Source: Paludibacteraceae bacterium (GTDB taxonomy: Bacteria; Bacteroidota; Bacteroidia; Bacteroidales; Paludibacteraceae). Taken from it: 9,608 nt of DNA. Made by a program: the position numbers and the translations under genes. This document shows, in pieces, positions 1 to 5,798 of the stretch. Position 1 is the first letter of the stretch. Each line of letters opens with the position of its first letter. The DNA lies in the NCBI GenBank assembly GCA_904502115.1, contig CAJGDW010000051.1, forward strand, positions 1 through 9,608. The letters are read 5' to 3'. A model generated the notes under the pieces. That model did not search any database, was not told the DNA's origin, and saw only the letters and a program-made list of their open reading frames with translations.

Positions 1-19
1 CCGAATAGATGGTGATGCG
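1..19 (-). repeat. Inverted copy of the flank of the REP-like element at 2936-2990, probably cut by the window edge
   Basis: The 19 bases CCGAATAGATGGTGATGCG are the exact reverse complement of 2936-2954, which is one stem arm and outer flank of the REP-like palindrome there. The match begins at base 1, so the palindrome core of a second copy could lie just outside the window. That part is inference; the 19-bp identity is seen directly. Confidence 0.75.
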
Positions 20-45
20 GTAATTCGGTGAGGCGGTGAGGCGAT
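6..45 (+). repeat. Degenerate 8-bp tandem repeat, about five units
   Basis: Read in steps of eight from base 6, the units are TAGATGGT, GATGCGGT, AATTCGGT, GAGGCGGT and GAGGCGAT. The approximate consensus is GANKCGGT, and the GGTGAGGC octamer occurs twice exactly at 27-42. The array overlaps the 19-bp inverted repeat at the window edge. No coding frame of note crosses it. A related array lies at 204-227, and a better conserved one ahead of lepA. Confidence 0.65.
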
Positions 46-91
46 TCAATCTGACGACATTTGGTGGAGGTCGGAAAAAGATTTATATGTG

Positions 92-151
92 CAAAAACGT
101 TAAGCAAAATGTGTTGTTTGAGCGAAGCGAGTTCACATTTTGTAGTTTTTG
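92..151. repeat. Imperfect intergenic inverted repeat (stem-loop)
   Basis: Inner arms 105-113 (CAAAATGTG) and 134-142 (CACATTTTG) pair perfectly over 9 bp. Outer arms 92-98 (CAAAAAC) and 145-151 (GTTTTTG) pair over 7 bp, with an asymmetric internal loop between the two stems. The 20-base hairpin loop contains GAGCGAAGCGAG. No gene immediately upstream is visible. It may be the terminator or repeat tail of a gene left of the window, or a dispersed intergenic element. Confidence 0.55.
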
Positions 152-190
152 TATGTGTAATTATTCCATAAACCAAGTCGGAAGATGAAG

Positions 191-227
191 CGCCTCAACA
201 AAATCGCTGAGTCGTTGAGGCGATGCA
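191..227. repeat. 9-bp inverted repeat overlapping an 8-bp tandem repeat
   Basis: Arms 191-199 (CGCCTCAAC) and 214-222 (GTTGAGGCG) are perfect reverse complements separated by 14 bases. The same stretch also reads as 8-bp units, TCGCTGAG (204-211) and TCGTTGAG (212-219), followed by GCGATGCA. It therefore resembles the tandem unit at 25-48. No T-run follows, so a terminator role is doubtful. Confidence 0.55.
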
Positions 228-278
228 ATGAAAAGACGATTAAACAATTATTTTTTTCTCAATTCTCCTTTTTTTTAC

Positions 279-286
279 TAAATTTG
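279..286 (+). promoter_or_regulatory. Candidate Bacteroidota -7 box (TAnnTTTG) for the acyltransferase gene
   Basis: TAAATTTG matches the TAnnTTTG -7 consensus of Bacteroidota housekeeping promoters and lies 26 bp ahead of the ATG at 313. The AATTTGCAA part recurs at 299-307, 18 bp further on. A TTTG-like -33 element is not evident upstream, where the DNA is a T/C-rich run. The assignment is therefore tentative and rests on the consensus match and position. Confidence 0.45.
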
Positions 287-312
287 CAAGCTAATTGTAA
301 TTTGCAACGATT

Positions 313-1026
313 ATGGCTAAATTTCCAGATAAACGCGCTAGGGTTTGTTTATTTTTTAGAACCTTGTTTAGAATGCGTTACAAAGTAACGTTGGTAAACA
401 CCCAGTGCCTTGACCAACCAGGCAGTAAGTTAGTATGGCCTACTCATGTAGCCATGATAGACCCCATGTTGCTATTTTCGGAATTATACAAATATCCACT
501 ACAACCTTTTGTAGACGAACGTTTTTTTGCCAACGGCGTTTTTAGAAGCATATTAGGGGTATTTGACAGCATCAGCGTTCCTAACTTGCGCAAAAGCAGA
601 AACGGGCTAGAACAAGCCAAACAACTAAACGGACTTTGTTACGATGCCTTAAAAGCAGGTAAAACCGTTATTTTTTACCCATCGGGACATTGCACATCGG
701 ACGGAAAAGAAAGCATGGGCGGCAGAAACATGGCACACACCATTGCCGAACAATTGCCTGACGAAACACACGTTATTGCCGTTAAAATAAGAGGCCTTTG
801 GGGCAGTAGCACCAGTAGATATGGTCGTAAGAACACCCCACCTATTTTCCCAACCTTGCTAAAAAACCTATGGAAACTGTTTGTACCACGCCGCAAAGTA
901 ACCATGGAATTTGAAGACATTACCGATTTGGTACGTTCATGGCAAGGATTAGAAAAAACCGAATTCAACCACAACCTAGAAGAGTATTATAATAGTAAAG
1001 GAATAGACGAACCTAAAACAAGATAA
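313..1026 (+). CDS. PlsC-fold (lysophospholipid) acyltransferase, atypical motifs
   Basis: The 237-residue protein has the usual length of a single-domain 1-acylglycerol-3-phosphate-type acyltransferase, which transfers acyl groups to lysophospholipid-like acceptors at the inner membrane. The catalytic HX4D motif is visible as H45-VAMI-D50-P, preceded by TH rather than the usual NH. A VDERFF segment (67-72) precedes an ISVPNLRKS stretch (87-95), as in this superfamily. The glycerophosphate-binding block normally written FPEGT is replaced by YPSGH (122-126), so Glu is replaced by Ser. The acceptor may therefore be unusual. The N-terminus is basic and amphipathic, with no clear signal peptide. 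ATG 313 keeps the FRTLFRMRY segment that normally precedes the catalytic motif; the next ATG (residue 21) would remove part of it. AGA, ATA and CTA codons are more frequent than in lepA, suggesting modest expression. It may be co-transcribed with lepA, 74 bp downstream. Family placement is confident; the substrate is unknown. Confidence 0.8.
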   Translation: MAKFPDKRARVCLFFRTLFRMRYKVTLVNTQCLDQPGSKLVWPTHVAMIDPMLLFSELYKYPLQPFVDERFFANGVFRSILGVFDSISVPNLRKSRNGLEQAKQLNGLCYDALKAGKTVIFYPSGHCTSDGKESMGGRNMAHTIAEQLPDETHVIAVKIRGLWGSSTSRYGRKNTPPIFPTLLKNLWKLFVPRRKVTMEFEDITDLVRSWQGLEKTEFNHNLEEYYNSKGIDEPKTR

Positions 1027-1040
1027 ATATTAGCAATAAA

Positions 1041-1075
1041 TCGATTTGCCGATTAGTCGATTAGTCGATTAGTCG
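1041..1075 (+). repeat. 8-bp tandem repeat (YCGATTAG) between acyltransferase and lepA
   Basis: Four consecutive octamers are seen: TCGATTTG, CCGATTAG, TCGATTAG and TCGATTAG, ending with a partial TCG. Three perfect copies of GATTAGTC occupy 1051-1074. The array fills most of the 74-bp spacer and ends 25 bp before the lepA start. Its phase and TCG-T-AG pattern match the degenerate octamer arrays at the left edge of the window. Confidence 0.85.
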
Positions 1076-1087
1076 TCGCAAAGCGAC
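1075..1087. repeat. Small hairpin ahead of lepA
   Basis: GTCGC (1075-1079) and GCGAC (1083-1087) are perfect arms around an AAA loop, 13 bp before the lepA ATG. It directly continues the octamer array. Its position in the presumed 5' leader could affect ribosome access, but nothing in the sequence shows this. No U-tract follows, so it is not called a terminator. Confidence 0.4.
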
Positions 1088-1100
1088 ATGAGACGACAAA

Positions 1101-2888
1101 ATGAAACATATACGCAACTTCTGTATTATAGCCCACATTGACCATGGTAAGAGTACCTTGGCAGACCGTTTGTTGGAAGAAACACGCACGGTAACTGGCA
1201 AGGATTTGCAAGCCCAGGTGTTGGACGACATGGATTTGGAGCGCGAACGTGGCATTACCATTAAAAGTCATGCCATTCAGATGGATTATACGCTGAACGG
1301 CGAAAAATATACCCTAAATTTGATTGACACCCCAGGGCACGTAGACTTTGCTTACGAGGTGTCGCGTTCCATTGCTGCTTGCGAGGGGGCTTTGCTAATT
1401 GTGGATGCTACACAAGGTATTCAAGCGCAAACCATCTCTAACCTGTACATGGCCATTGAGCACGATTTGGAAATCATCCCCATTATGAACAAAATGGACA
1501 TGGACAACGCCATGCCCGACGAGGTGGAAGACCAAATTGTAGAATTGTTGGGTTGCAAGCGCGAGGAAATTATTCGTGCCAGCGGTAAAACAGGCATGGG
1601 GGTTCCCGAAATTTTGCAAGCCATTGTGGAACGCATCAAACCACCTAAAGGCGACCCAGAAGCACCGCTTCAATGCCTTATCTTCGACTCGGTTTTCAAC
1701 TCGTTTAGGGGTATTATTACCTACATGAAAATTGTAAACGGCAGCATTAGCCAAGGCGATTTTGTTAAGTTCGTAAACACTGGCAAGCAATATTATGCCG
1801 ACGAAATTGGGGTTTTGCGCCTGGATATGGAGCCTAAAAAGACCCTTTCATGTGGCGACGTAGGTTACATTATTTCGGGTATCAAAAACTCTAAAGAAGT
1901 ACGTGTGGGCGATACCATTACCCATGTAAACGGCGGATGCAAAGATGCGATTGATGGTTTTGAAGAAGTAAAACCTATGGTCTTCGCAGGCATCTACCCT
2001 ATCAATACAGAAGATTTTGAAGATTTGCGTGCATCCATCGAGAAATTACAATTAAACGATGCTGCCCTTACCTTCCAAGCCGAATCGTCGGCTGCTTTGG
2101 GCTTTGGTTTCCGTTGCGGTTTCTTGGGTATGTTGCACATGGAAATTGTGCAAGAGCGTTTGGACCGCGAATTTAACATGGACGTTATTACCACCGTTCC
2201 CAACGTGCCTTATCGCATCTTTACCAAAAAGGGCGAAGAACTGGAAGTTCACAACCCATCGGGTATGCCCGATGTGATGCTTATCGACCACGTAGAAGAA
2301 CCCTACATTCGCGCATCGATCATTACCAAAACCGACTTTATTGGTCAAATTATGACGCTTTGCCTTGGCAAACGTGGCGAATTGATTAAGCAAGAATACA
2401 TATCGTCGAACCGTATTGAATTGATTTACGACATGCCCATGGGCGAAATTGTGTTCGACTTTTACGATAAACTGAAATCCATTTCGAAAGGTTACGCATC
2501 GTTCGACTACCACATGAACGGTTTTAGAACATCGCGCCTGATTAAATTGGATATTTTGTTGAATGGAGAGCCTGTGGATGCGCTTTCTACCCTTACCCAC
2601 TTTGACAATGCAGTTACCATTGGCCGAAGAATGTGCGAAAAATTGCGCGAGCTGATACCACGCCAACAATTTGAAATTGCGATTCAGGCAGCCATTGGTT
2701 CTAAAATTATTGCCCGCGAAACCATTAAACCCGTGCGCAAAGACGTAACGGCTAAGTGTTACGGTGGTGACGTATCGCGTAAACGTAAGTTGCTTGAAAA
2801 ACAAAAGAAAGGTAAAAAACGCATGAAACAAATTGGTACCGTAGAGGTGCCCCAAAAGGCGTTTATGGAGGTACTAAAATTGGATTAG
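1101..2888 (+). CDS. lepA: Elongation factor 4 (LepA), ribosome-associated GTPase
   Basis: A full-length 595-residue LepA/EF-4, close to the normal size of about 600. This translational GTPase acts on the ribosome and is linked to back-translocation and to initiation or 30S assembly. G1 is AHIDHGKST (11-19), the switch I block is RGITIKS (50-56), G3 is DTPGH (76-80, His80 being the catalytic histidine position), G4 is NKMD (130-133, with Met where Ile is common) and G5 is ASGKTG (160-165). Domain II, the EF-G-like domains III and V and the LepA-specific C-terminal domain follow. The hallmark CYGGDVSRKRKLL and the basic KQKKGKKRMK stretch lie just before the end. Domain IV of EF-G is absent, as expected for LepA. 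The ATG at 1101 gives the standard N-terminus; an ATG at 1088 is out of frame. No Shine-Dalgarno is evident. CGT/CGC and other preferred codons suggest good expression. The stop codon sits in a hairpin. Confidence 0.98.
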   Translation: MKHIRNFCIIAHIDHGKSTLADRLLEETRTVTGKDLQAQVLDDMDLERERGITIKSHAIQMDYTLNGEKYTLNLIDTPGHVDFAYEVSRSIAACEGALLIVDATQGIQAQTISNLYMAIEHDLEIIPIMNKMDMDNAMPDEVEDQIVELLGCKREEIIRASGKTGMGVPEILQAIVERIKPPKGDPEAPLQCLIFDSVFNSFRGIITYMKIVNGSISQGDFVKFVNTGKQYYADEIGVLRLDMEPKKTLSCGDVGYIISGIKNSKEVRVGDTITHVNGGCKDAIDGFEEVKPMVFAGIYPINTEDFEDLRASIEKLQLNDAALTFQAESSAALGFGFRCGFLGMLHMEIVQERLDREFNMDVITTVPNVPYRIFTKKGEELEVHNPSGMPDVMLIDHVEEPYIRASIITKTDFIGQIMTLCLGKRGELIKQEYISSNRIELIYDMPMGEIVFDFYDKLKSISKGYASFDYHMNGFRTSRLIKLDILLNGEPVDALSTLTHFDNAVTIGRRMCEKLRELIPRQQFEIAIQAAIGSKIIARETIKPVRKDVTAKCYGGDVSRKRKLLEKQKKGKKRMKQIGTVEVPQKAFMEVLKLD

Positions 2889-2904
2889 CAATCCAATTTT
2901 AGTA
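2872..2904 (+). terminator. Perfect 15-bp hairpin formed by the lepA 3' end
   Basis: Arms 2872-2886 and 2890-2904 are exact reverse complements (TACTAAAATTGGATT against AATCCAATTTTAGTA) around a 3-base loop. The left arm encodes the last lepA residues and enters the TAG stop codon at 2886-2888. No T-run follows the stem, so a classical intrinsic terminator is not assured. Position and stem strength make a role in ending or stabilising the lepA transcript the simplest reading. Confidence 0.55.
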
Positions 2905-2931
2905 GTCGCAAGTCGAAAGTCGCAAGTCGCC
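2904..2931 (+). repeat. 7-bp tandem repeat (AGTCGCA family), four units
   Basis: The units AGTCGCA, AGTCGAA, AGTCGCA and AGTCGCC run without gaps from the last base of the lepA hairpin. Two units are identical, and each of the others differs from them at one position. It is non-coding and lies immediately upstream of the REP-like palindrome, whose 12-bp flank GTCGCCTAAACG starts inside the last unit. Confidence 0.85.
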
Positions 2932-2935
2932 TAAA

Positions 2936-2990
2936 CGCATCACCATCTATTCGGGCCCTTCGACAGGCTCAGGGACCGAATAGGGTCGCC
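2936..2990. repeat. REP-like palindromic element
   Basis: Stem arms 2947-2959 (CTATTCGGGCCCT) and 2971-2983 (AGGGACCGAATAG) pair over 13 positions with one mismatch, around the loop TCGACAGGCTC. The core CCTTCGACAGGCTCAGG resembles a widespread family of dispersed bacterial palindromes; this is recognition from memory, not a search. A 12-bp direct repeat, GTCGCCTAAACG, brackets it at 2926-2937 and 2985-2996. The left flank and arm (2936-2954) recur inverted at bases 1-19. Unlike the surrounding A/T-rich spacer it is G+C-rich. No RAYT transposase gene is in the window, so any mobilising enzyme would lie elsewhere. Confidence 0.7.
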
Positions 2991-3000
2991 TAAACGATTA

Positions 3001-3061
3001 AAATTTCGAGTAGCGAGCGCAGAGGCAAGTTTACTTGACTATGCCGAGTCACGAGAAATTT
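3001..3061. repeat. Nested inverted-repeat element in the spacer before the transporter gene
   Basis: Outer arms AAATTTC (3001-3007) and GAAATTT (3055-3061) are perfect complements. Inside them lie two near-identical decamers in direct orientation, GAGTAGCGAG (3008-3017) and GAGTCACGAG (3046-3055). At the centre, GGCA/TGCC (3024-3027 and 3042-3045) or the competing CAAGT/ACTTG pair (3026-3030 and 3033-3037) can form. The function is unknown. The plan of A/T arms around GAG..GCGAG text resembles 92-151. Confidence 0.5.
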
Positions 3062-3079
3062 CATGAAATGCGAAGCATT
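3058..3079. repeat. Two overlapping small palindromes
   Basis: ATTTCATGAAAT (3058-3069) is a perfect 12-bp palindrome. It overlaps AATGC-GAA-GCATT (3067-3079), a 5-bp stem with a 3-base loop. They sit about 40-60 bp before the transporter ATG, where an operator could lie. There is no independent support for a regulator, so they are listed as sequence structure only. Confidence 0.4.
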
Positions 3080-3081
3080 GA

Positions 3082-3116
3082 ATAAACAATTAACAATAAA
3101 CATTAAACACTAAACA
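3082..3116 (+). repeat. 7-bp tandem repeat (NTAAACA), five units, abutting the transporter start codon
   Basis: The units ATAAACA, ATTAACA, ATAAACA, TTAAACA and CTAAACA run without gaps and end 3 bases before the ATG at 3120. This places an A-rich, unstructured repeat where a ribosome binding site would be. A-rich leaders without Shine-Dalgarno sequences are usual in Bacteroidota. A strict 7-bp period here is less usual and might let copy number vary. Confidence 0.8.
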
Positions 3117-3119
3117 ATC

Positions 3120-4421
3120 ATGGAAATTCCAGTATTTTCGTTGATCCCATTTGTGATTATGCTGCTATGCATTGCAGTTGGTCCGCTTGTGGCCGAACAT
3201 TGGTGGGAAAACAACCGAAACAAACTTATTGTTTCGCTTATTTTGGGCATTCCAACCGCTATTTGGTTGTGCCTTAATGGTTTGTCGGACGATTTGATTC
3301 ACCAAATGGTTTTTGACTATGTACCATTTATCATTTTGCTTACCGCTTTGTTTACCGTAACCGGTGGTATTCGCATTAGTGGTAACTTGGCAGCTAAACC
3401 CATTGTAAACACTGCATTCTTAGGTATTGGTTACTTCTTGGCATCTATCATGGGTACCACTGGTGCTGCCATGTTGCTAATTCGTCCACTTATTGAAACC
3501 AACCAAGAACGTAAACACAAAGTTCACACCATTTTGTTCTTTATTGCTGCTGTAGCTAACTGCGGTGGTTTGCTTACTCCTCTTGGCGACCCTCCATTGT
3601 TCTTGCTTTACTTAAAAGGTGCTGAATTTACTTGGTTTATGGGCATGCTTCCCGAATGGGCGTTTGCTGGAGCCTTGTTGCTATTGGTATACTTTATTGT
3701 AGATACCGTTATGTACAAAAAAGAAGATGCTGCCGACATCGCTAAAGATAACACCGAAAAAGCTAGCATTAAAATTACTGGTAACATCAACTTCTTGTAC
3801 CTAATTGGTGTAGTTTGCGCTGTTGCGTTTATTAACCCAGGTACCATTCCTGCTATGGGCGACCACCACGCTCCTATTTATGTAAAATTGCTTCGCGAAA
3901 TTGTATTGGTCATCCTTATTTTAGCTTCTTGGTTTACTACCAAACAACAAATTCGTAAAGACAACAACTACTCTTGGGGTCCTATTATTGAGGTAGCCGT
4001 ATTGTTTGTAGGTATTTTTGCTACCATGACTCCTGCTTTGCTATTCTTAAAAGCCAATGCAGGTAACCTTGGTATTACCGAACCATGGCAATTTGTATAC
4101 GCTACTGGTGCGCTTAGTTCGTTCCTAGACAACGCTCCTACTGCACTAGCATTCCATAGTGTAGCATTAGGTCTTGATCCCGCTCTTACTGCAGGTGCTA
4201 CCATGGTAGCTGGCATTCCAGAAGTGTTATTGAAAGCCATCTCGATGGGTGCTGTATTCTTTGGAGCCATGACTTACATTGGTAACGGTCCTAACTTTAT
4301 GGTGAAAGCCATTGCGGAACAAAACAAAATTAAAATGCCTAGCTTCTTTGGCTACATGTTCAAATTCTCGTTGATTGTTTTGTTACCTATTTACATCATT
4401 ACACAACTAATTTTCTTATAA
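3120..4421 (+). CDS. Sodium:proton antiporter-like / CitMHS_2-type membrane transporter
   Basis: A 433-residue, strongly hydrophobic integral membrane protein with about ten to twelve predicted membrane segments. Conserved blocks seen are GTTGAAMLLIRP (112-123), NCGG..TPLGDPPLF (with GDPP at 156-159), FLDNAPTA (335-342, Asp337) and YIGNGPNF (386-393). The two Gly/Asn/Asp-rich hairpin-like blocks, one in each half, are typical of the ion-transporter (ArsB/NhaD/CitM) superfamily. Proteins of this type in Bacteroidota are usually annotated as Na+/H+ antiporters or putative citrate transporters; substrate cannot be decided from sequence. A soluble loop around residues 200-220 (KKEDAADIAKDNTEK) separates the halves. 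The start at 3120 directly follows a heptamer array. The stop is 9 bp before purB, implying co-transcription with it. No frameshift or missing block was seen. Confidence 0.85.
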   Translation: MEIPVFSLIPFVIMLLCIAVGPLVAEHWWENNRNKLIVSLILGIPTAIWLCLNGLSDDLIHQMVFDYVPFIILLTALFTVTGGIRISGNLAAKPIVNTAFLGIGYFLASIMGTTGAAMLLIRPLIETNQERKHKVHTILFFIAAVANCGGLLTPLGDPPLFLLYLKGAEFTWFMGMLPEWAFAGALLLLVYFIVDTVMYKKEDAADIAKDNTEKASIKITGNINFLYLIGVVCAVAFINPGTIPAMGDHHAPIYVKLLREIVLVILILASWFTTKQQIRKDNNYSWGPIIEVAVLFVGIFATMTPALLFLKANAGNLGITEPWQFVYATGALSSFLDNAPTALAFHSVALGLDPALTAGATMVAGIPEVLLKAISMGAVFFGAMTYIGNGPNFMVKAIAEQNKIKMPSFFGYMFKFSLIVLLPIYIITQLIFL

Positions 4422-4430
4422 TAATAAGGT

Positions 4431-5774
4431 ATGGATTTATCGATTTTAACCGCCATTTCGCCCGTTGACGGCCGTTATCGTGGCAAAGTAAGCGAGCTTG
4501 CTCCTTACTATTCGGAGTTTGCCCTTATTCAATACCGTGTTCGCGTAGAAATTGAATACTTTATTGCCCTATGCGAACTTCCTGTTCCACAATTGCAAGG
4601 TATTGACAAAAACCTTTTTGAAAGTCTTCGTGCTATTTACAAAAACTTTAGCCTAGAAGATGCCGAAACCGTAAAAAATACCGAAAAAGTAACCAACCAC
4701 GACGTGAAAGCGGTTGAATACTTTATTAAAGGTAAATTTGACGAAATGGGATTGAGCGATTACAAAGAGTTTATTCACTTTGGTTTGACCTCGCAAGACA
4801 TCAACAACACTTCGGTTCCTATGATGGTAAAAGAAAGTTTACAAAATGTATTCATTCCTGCCGTCGAAGAATTGATTGCCAAATTGAACGCTTTTGCCGA
4901 AGATTGGAAAGAAGTGCCTATGTTGGCTAAAACCCACGGTCAACCTGCCTCTCCTACCCGTTTGGGCAAGGAAATCAAGGTATTTGCTTATCGTTTAGAA
5001 GAACAATTGGCTACCCTTAAAACCGTTAAATACACCGCTAAATTTGGTGGTGCTACCGGTAACTTTAACGCTCACCACGTAGCTTACCCTGCTACCGACT
5101 GGAGAGCATTTGGCAACCAATTTGTAAGCCAATATTTAGGTTTGGAACGCGAGCAATGGACTACTCAAATTTCTAACTACGACCACCTGGCGGCTACTTT
5201 CGATGCCATCAAACGCATCAATACCATTATTATTGACCTTGACCGCGACTTCTGGACCTACATCTCGATGGAATACTTTAAACAAACCATCAAAGCAGGC
5301 GAAGTTGGTTCGTCGGCTATGCCTCACAAAGTAAATCCTATCGACTTTGAAAACTCTGAAGGTAACTTGGGCATATCGACCGCTATTTTGGAACACTTGG
5401 CACACAAATTGCCTGTTTCGCGTCTACAACGCGACCTTACCGACTCTACTGTTATCAGAAACATTGGTGTACCTTTGGCTCACTCGTTGTTGGCCATTGC
5501 CAGCACCATGAAAGGTTTGGGCAAATTATTATTGAACGAAAAGGCCATCAAAGCCGATTTAGAAGGTTGCTGGAACGTAGTTGCCGAAGCTATCCAAACC
5601 ATTTTGCGCCGCGAAAACTATCCAAAACCCTACGAAACGTTGAAAGAACTTACTCGTACCAACGACGTGGTAAACGAACAATCCATTGCTCAATTTATTG
5701 AAGGATTGAACGTATCGGATAGTGTAAAAGCAGAATTGCGTGCTATTTCGCCTTATTCTTACACAGGTATCTAA
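4431..5774 (+). CDS. purB: Adenylosuccinate lyase
   Basis: PurB catalyses two fumarate-releasing steps: SAICAR to AICAR in de novo purine synthesis, and adenylosuccinate to AMP. The 447-residue protein is of the E. coli type (about 456 residues), with the matching N-terminus LTAISPVDGRYRGKVSEL. TSQDINNTS lies near residue 120. KTHGQPASPT holds the catalytic histidine at H169. The flexible signature loop SSAMPHKVNP spans 294-303 and contains the catalytic serine. All active-site blocks are intact. The protein is cytosolic and expected to be a homotetramer. The start is 9 bp after the transporter stop, with AAGG too close to the ATG to act as a normal Shine-Dalgarno. The ABC exporter follows after 24 bp, so the three + strand genes probably form one transcript. 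Preferred codons suggest substantial expression. Confidence 0.97.
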   Translation: MDLSILTAISPVDGRYRGKVSELAPYYSEFALIQYRVRVEIEYFIALCELPVPQLQGIDKNLFESLRAIYKNFSLEDAETVKNTEKVTNHDVKAVEYFIKGKFDEMGLSDYKEFIHFGLTSQDINNTSVPMMVKESLQNVFIPAVEELIAKLNAFAEDWKEVPMLAKTHGQPASPTRLGKEIKVFAYRLEEQLATLKTVKYTAKFGGATGNFNAHHVAYPATDWRAFGNQFVSQYLGLEREQWTTQISNYDHLAATFDAIKRINTIIIDLDRDFWTYISMEYFKQTIKAGEVGSSAMPHKVNPIDFENSEGNLGISTAILEHLAHKLPVSRLQRDLTDSTVIRNIGVPLAHSLLAIASTMKGLGKLLLNEKAIKADLEGCWNVVAEAIQTILRRENYPKPYETLKELTRTNDVVNEQSIAQFIEGLNVSDSVKAELRAISPYSYTGI

Positions 5775-5798
5775 ATTTTAAAGAGGGACAACAGCATT

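Noticed and set aside
185..388. 67-codon open frame on + starting in the left spacer
   Set aside because: It overlaps the acyltransferase start in another frame, begins inside repeat DNA and has no recognisable domain.
1088..1090. ATG upstream of lepA as an alternative start
   Set aside because: It is 13 bases from the lepA ATG and therefore out of frame.
2052..2855. 267-codon antisense open frame inside lepA
   Set aside because: Low-complexity Phe/His/Asn-rich text that mirrors the lepA codons; no start context and no domain. The similar antisense frame at 1395-1790 is dismissed for the same reason.
1..3119. CRISPR array or riboswitch in the repeat-rich spacers
   Set aside because: The repeats are 7-8 bp units without unique spacers, and no cas genes are near. 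No known riboswitch core was recognised in the leaders.
4422..4430. AAGG before purB as a Shine-Dalgarno
   Set aside because: It is only 1-2 bases from the ATG, too close to pair with 16S rRNA in the normal geometry; the other genes here also lack such sites.
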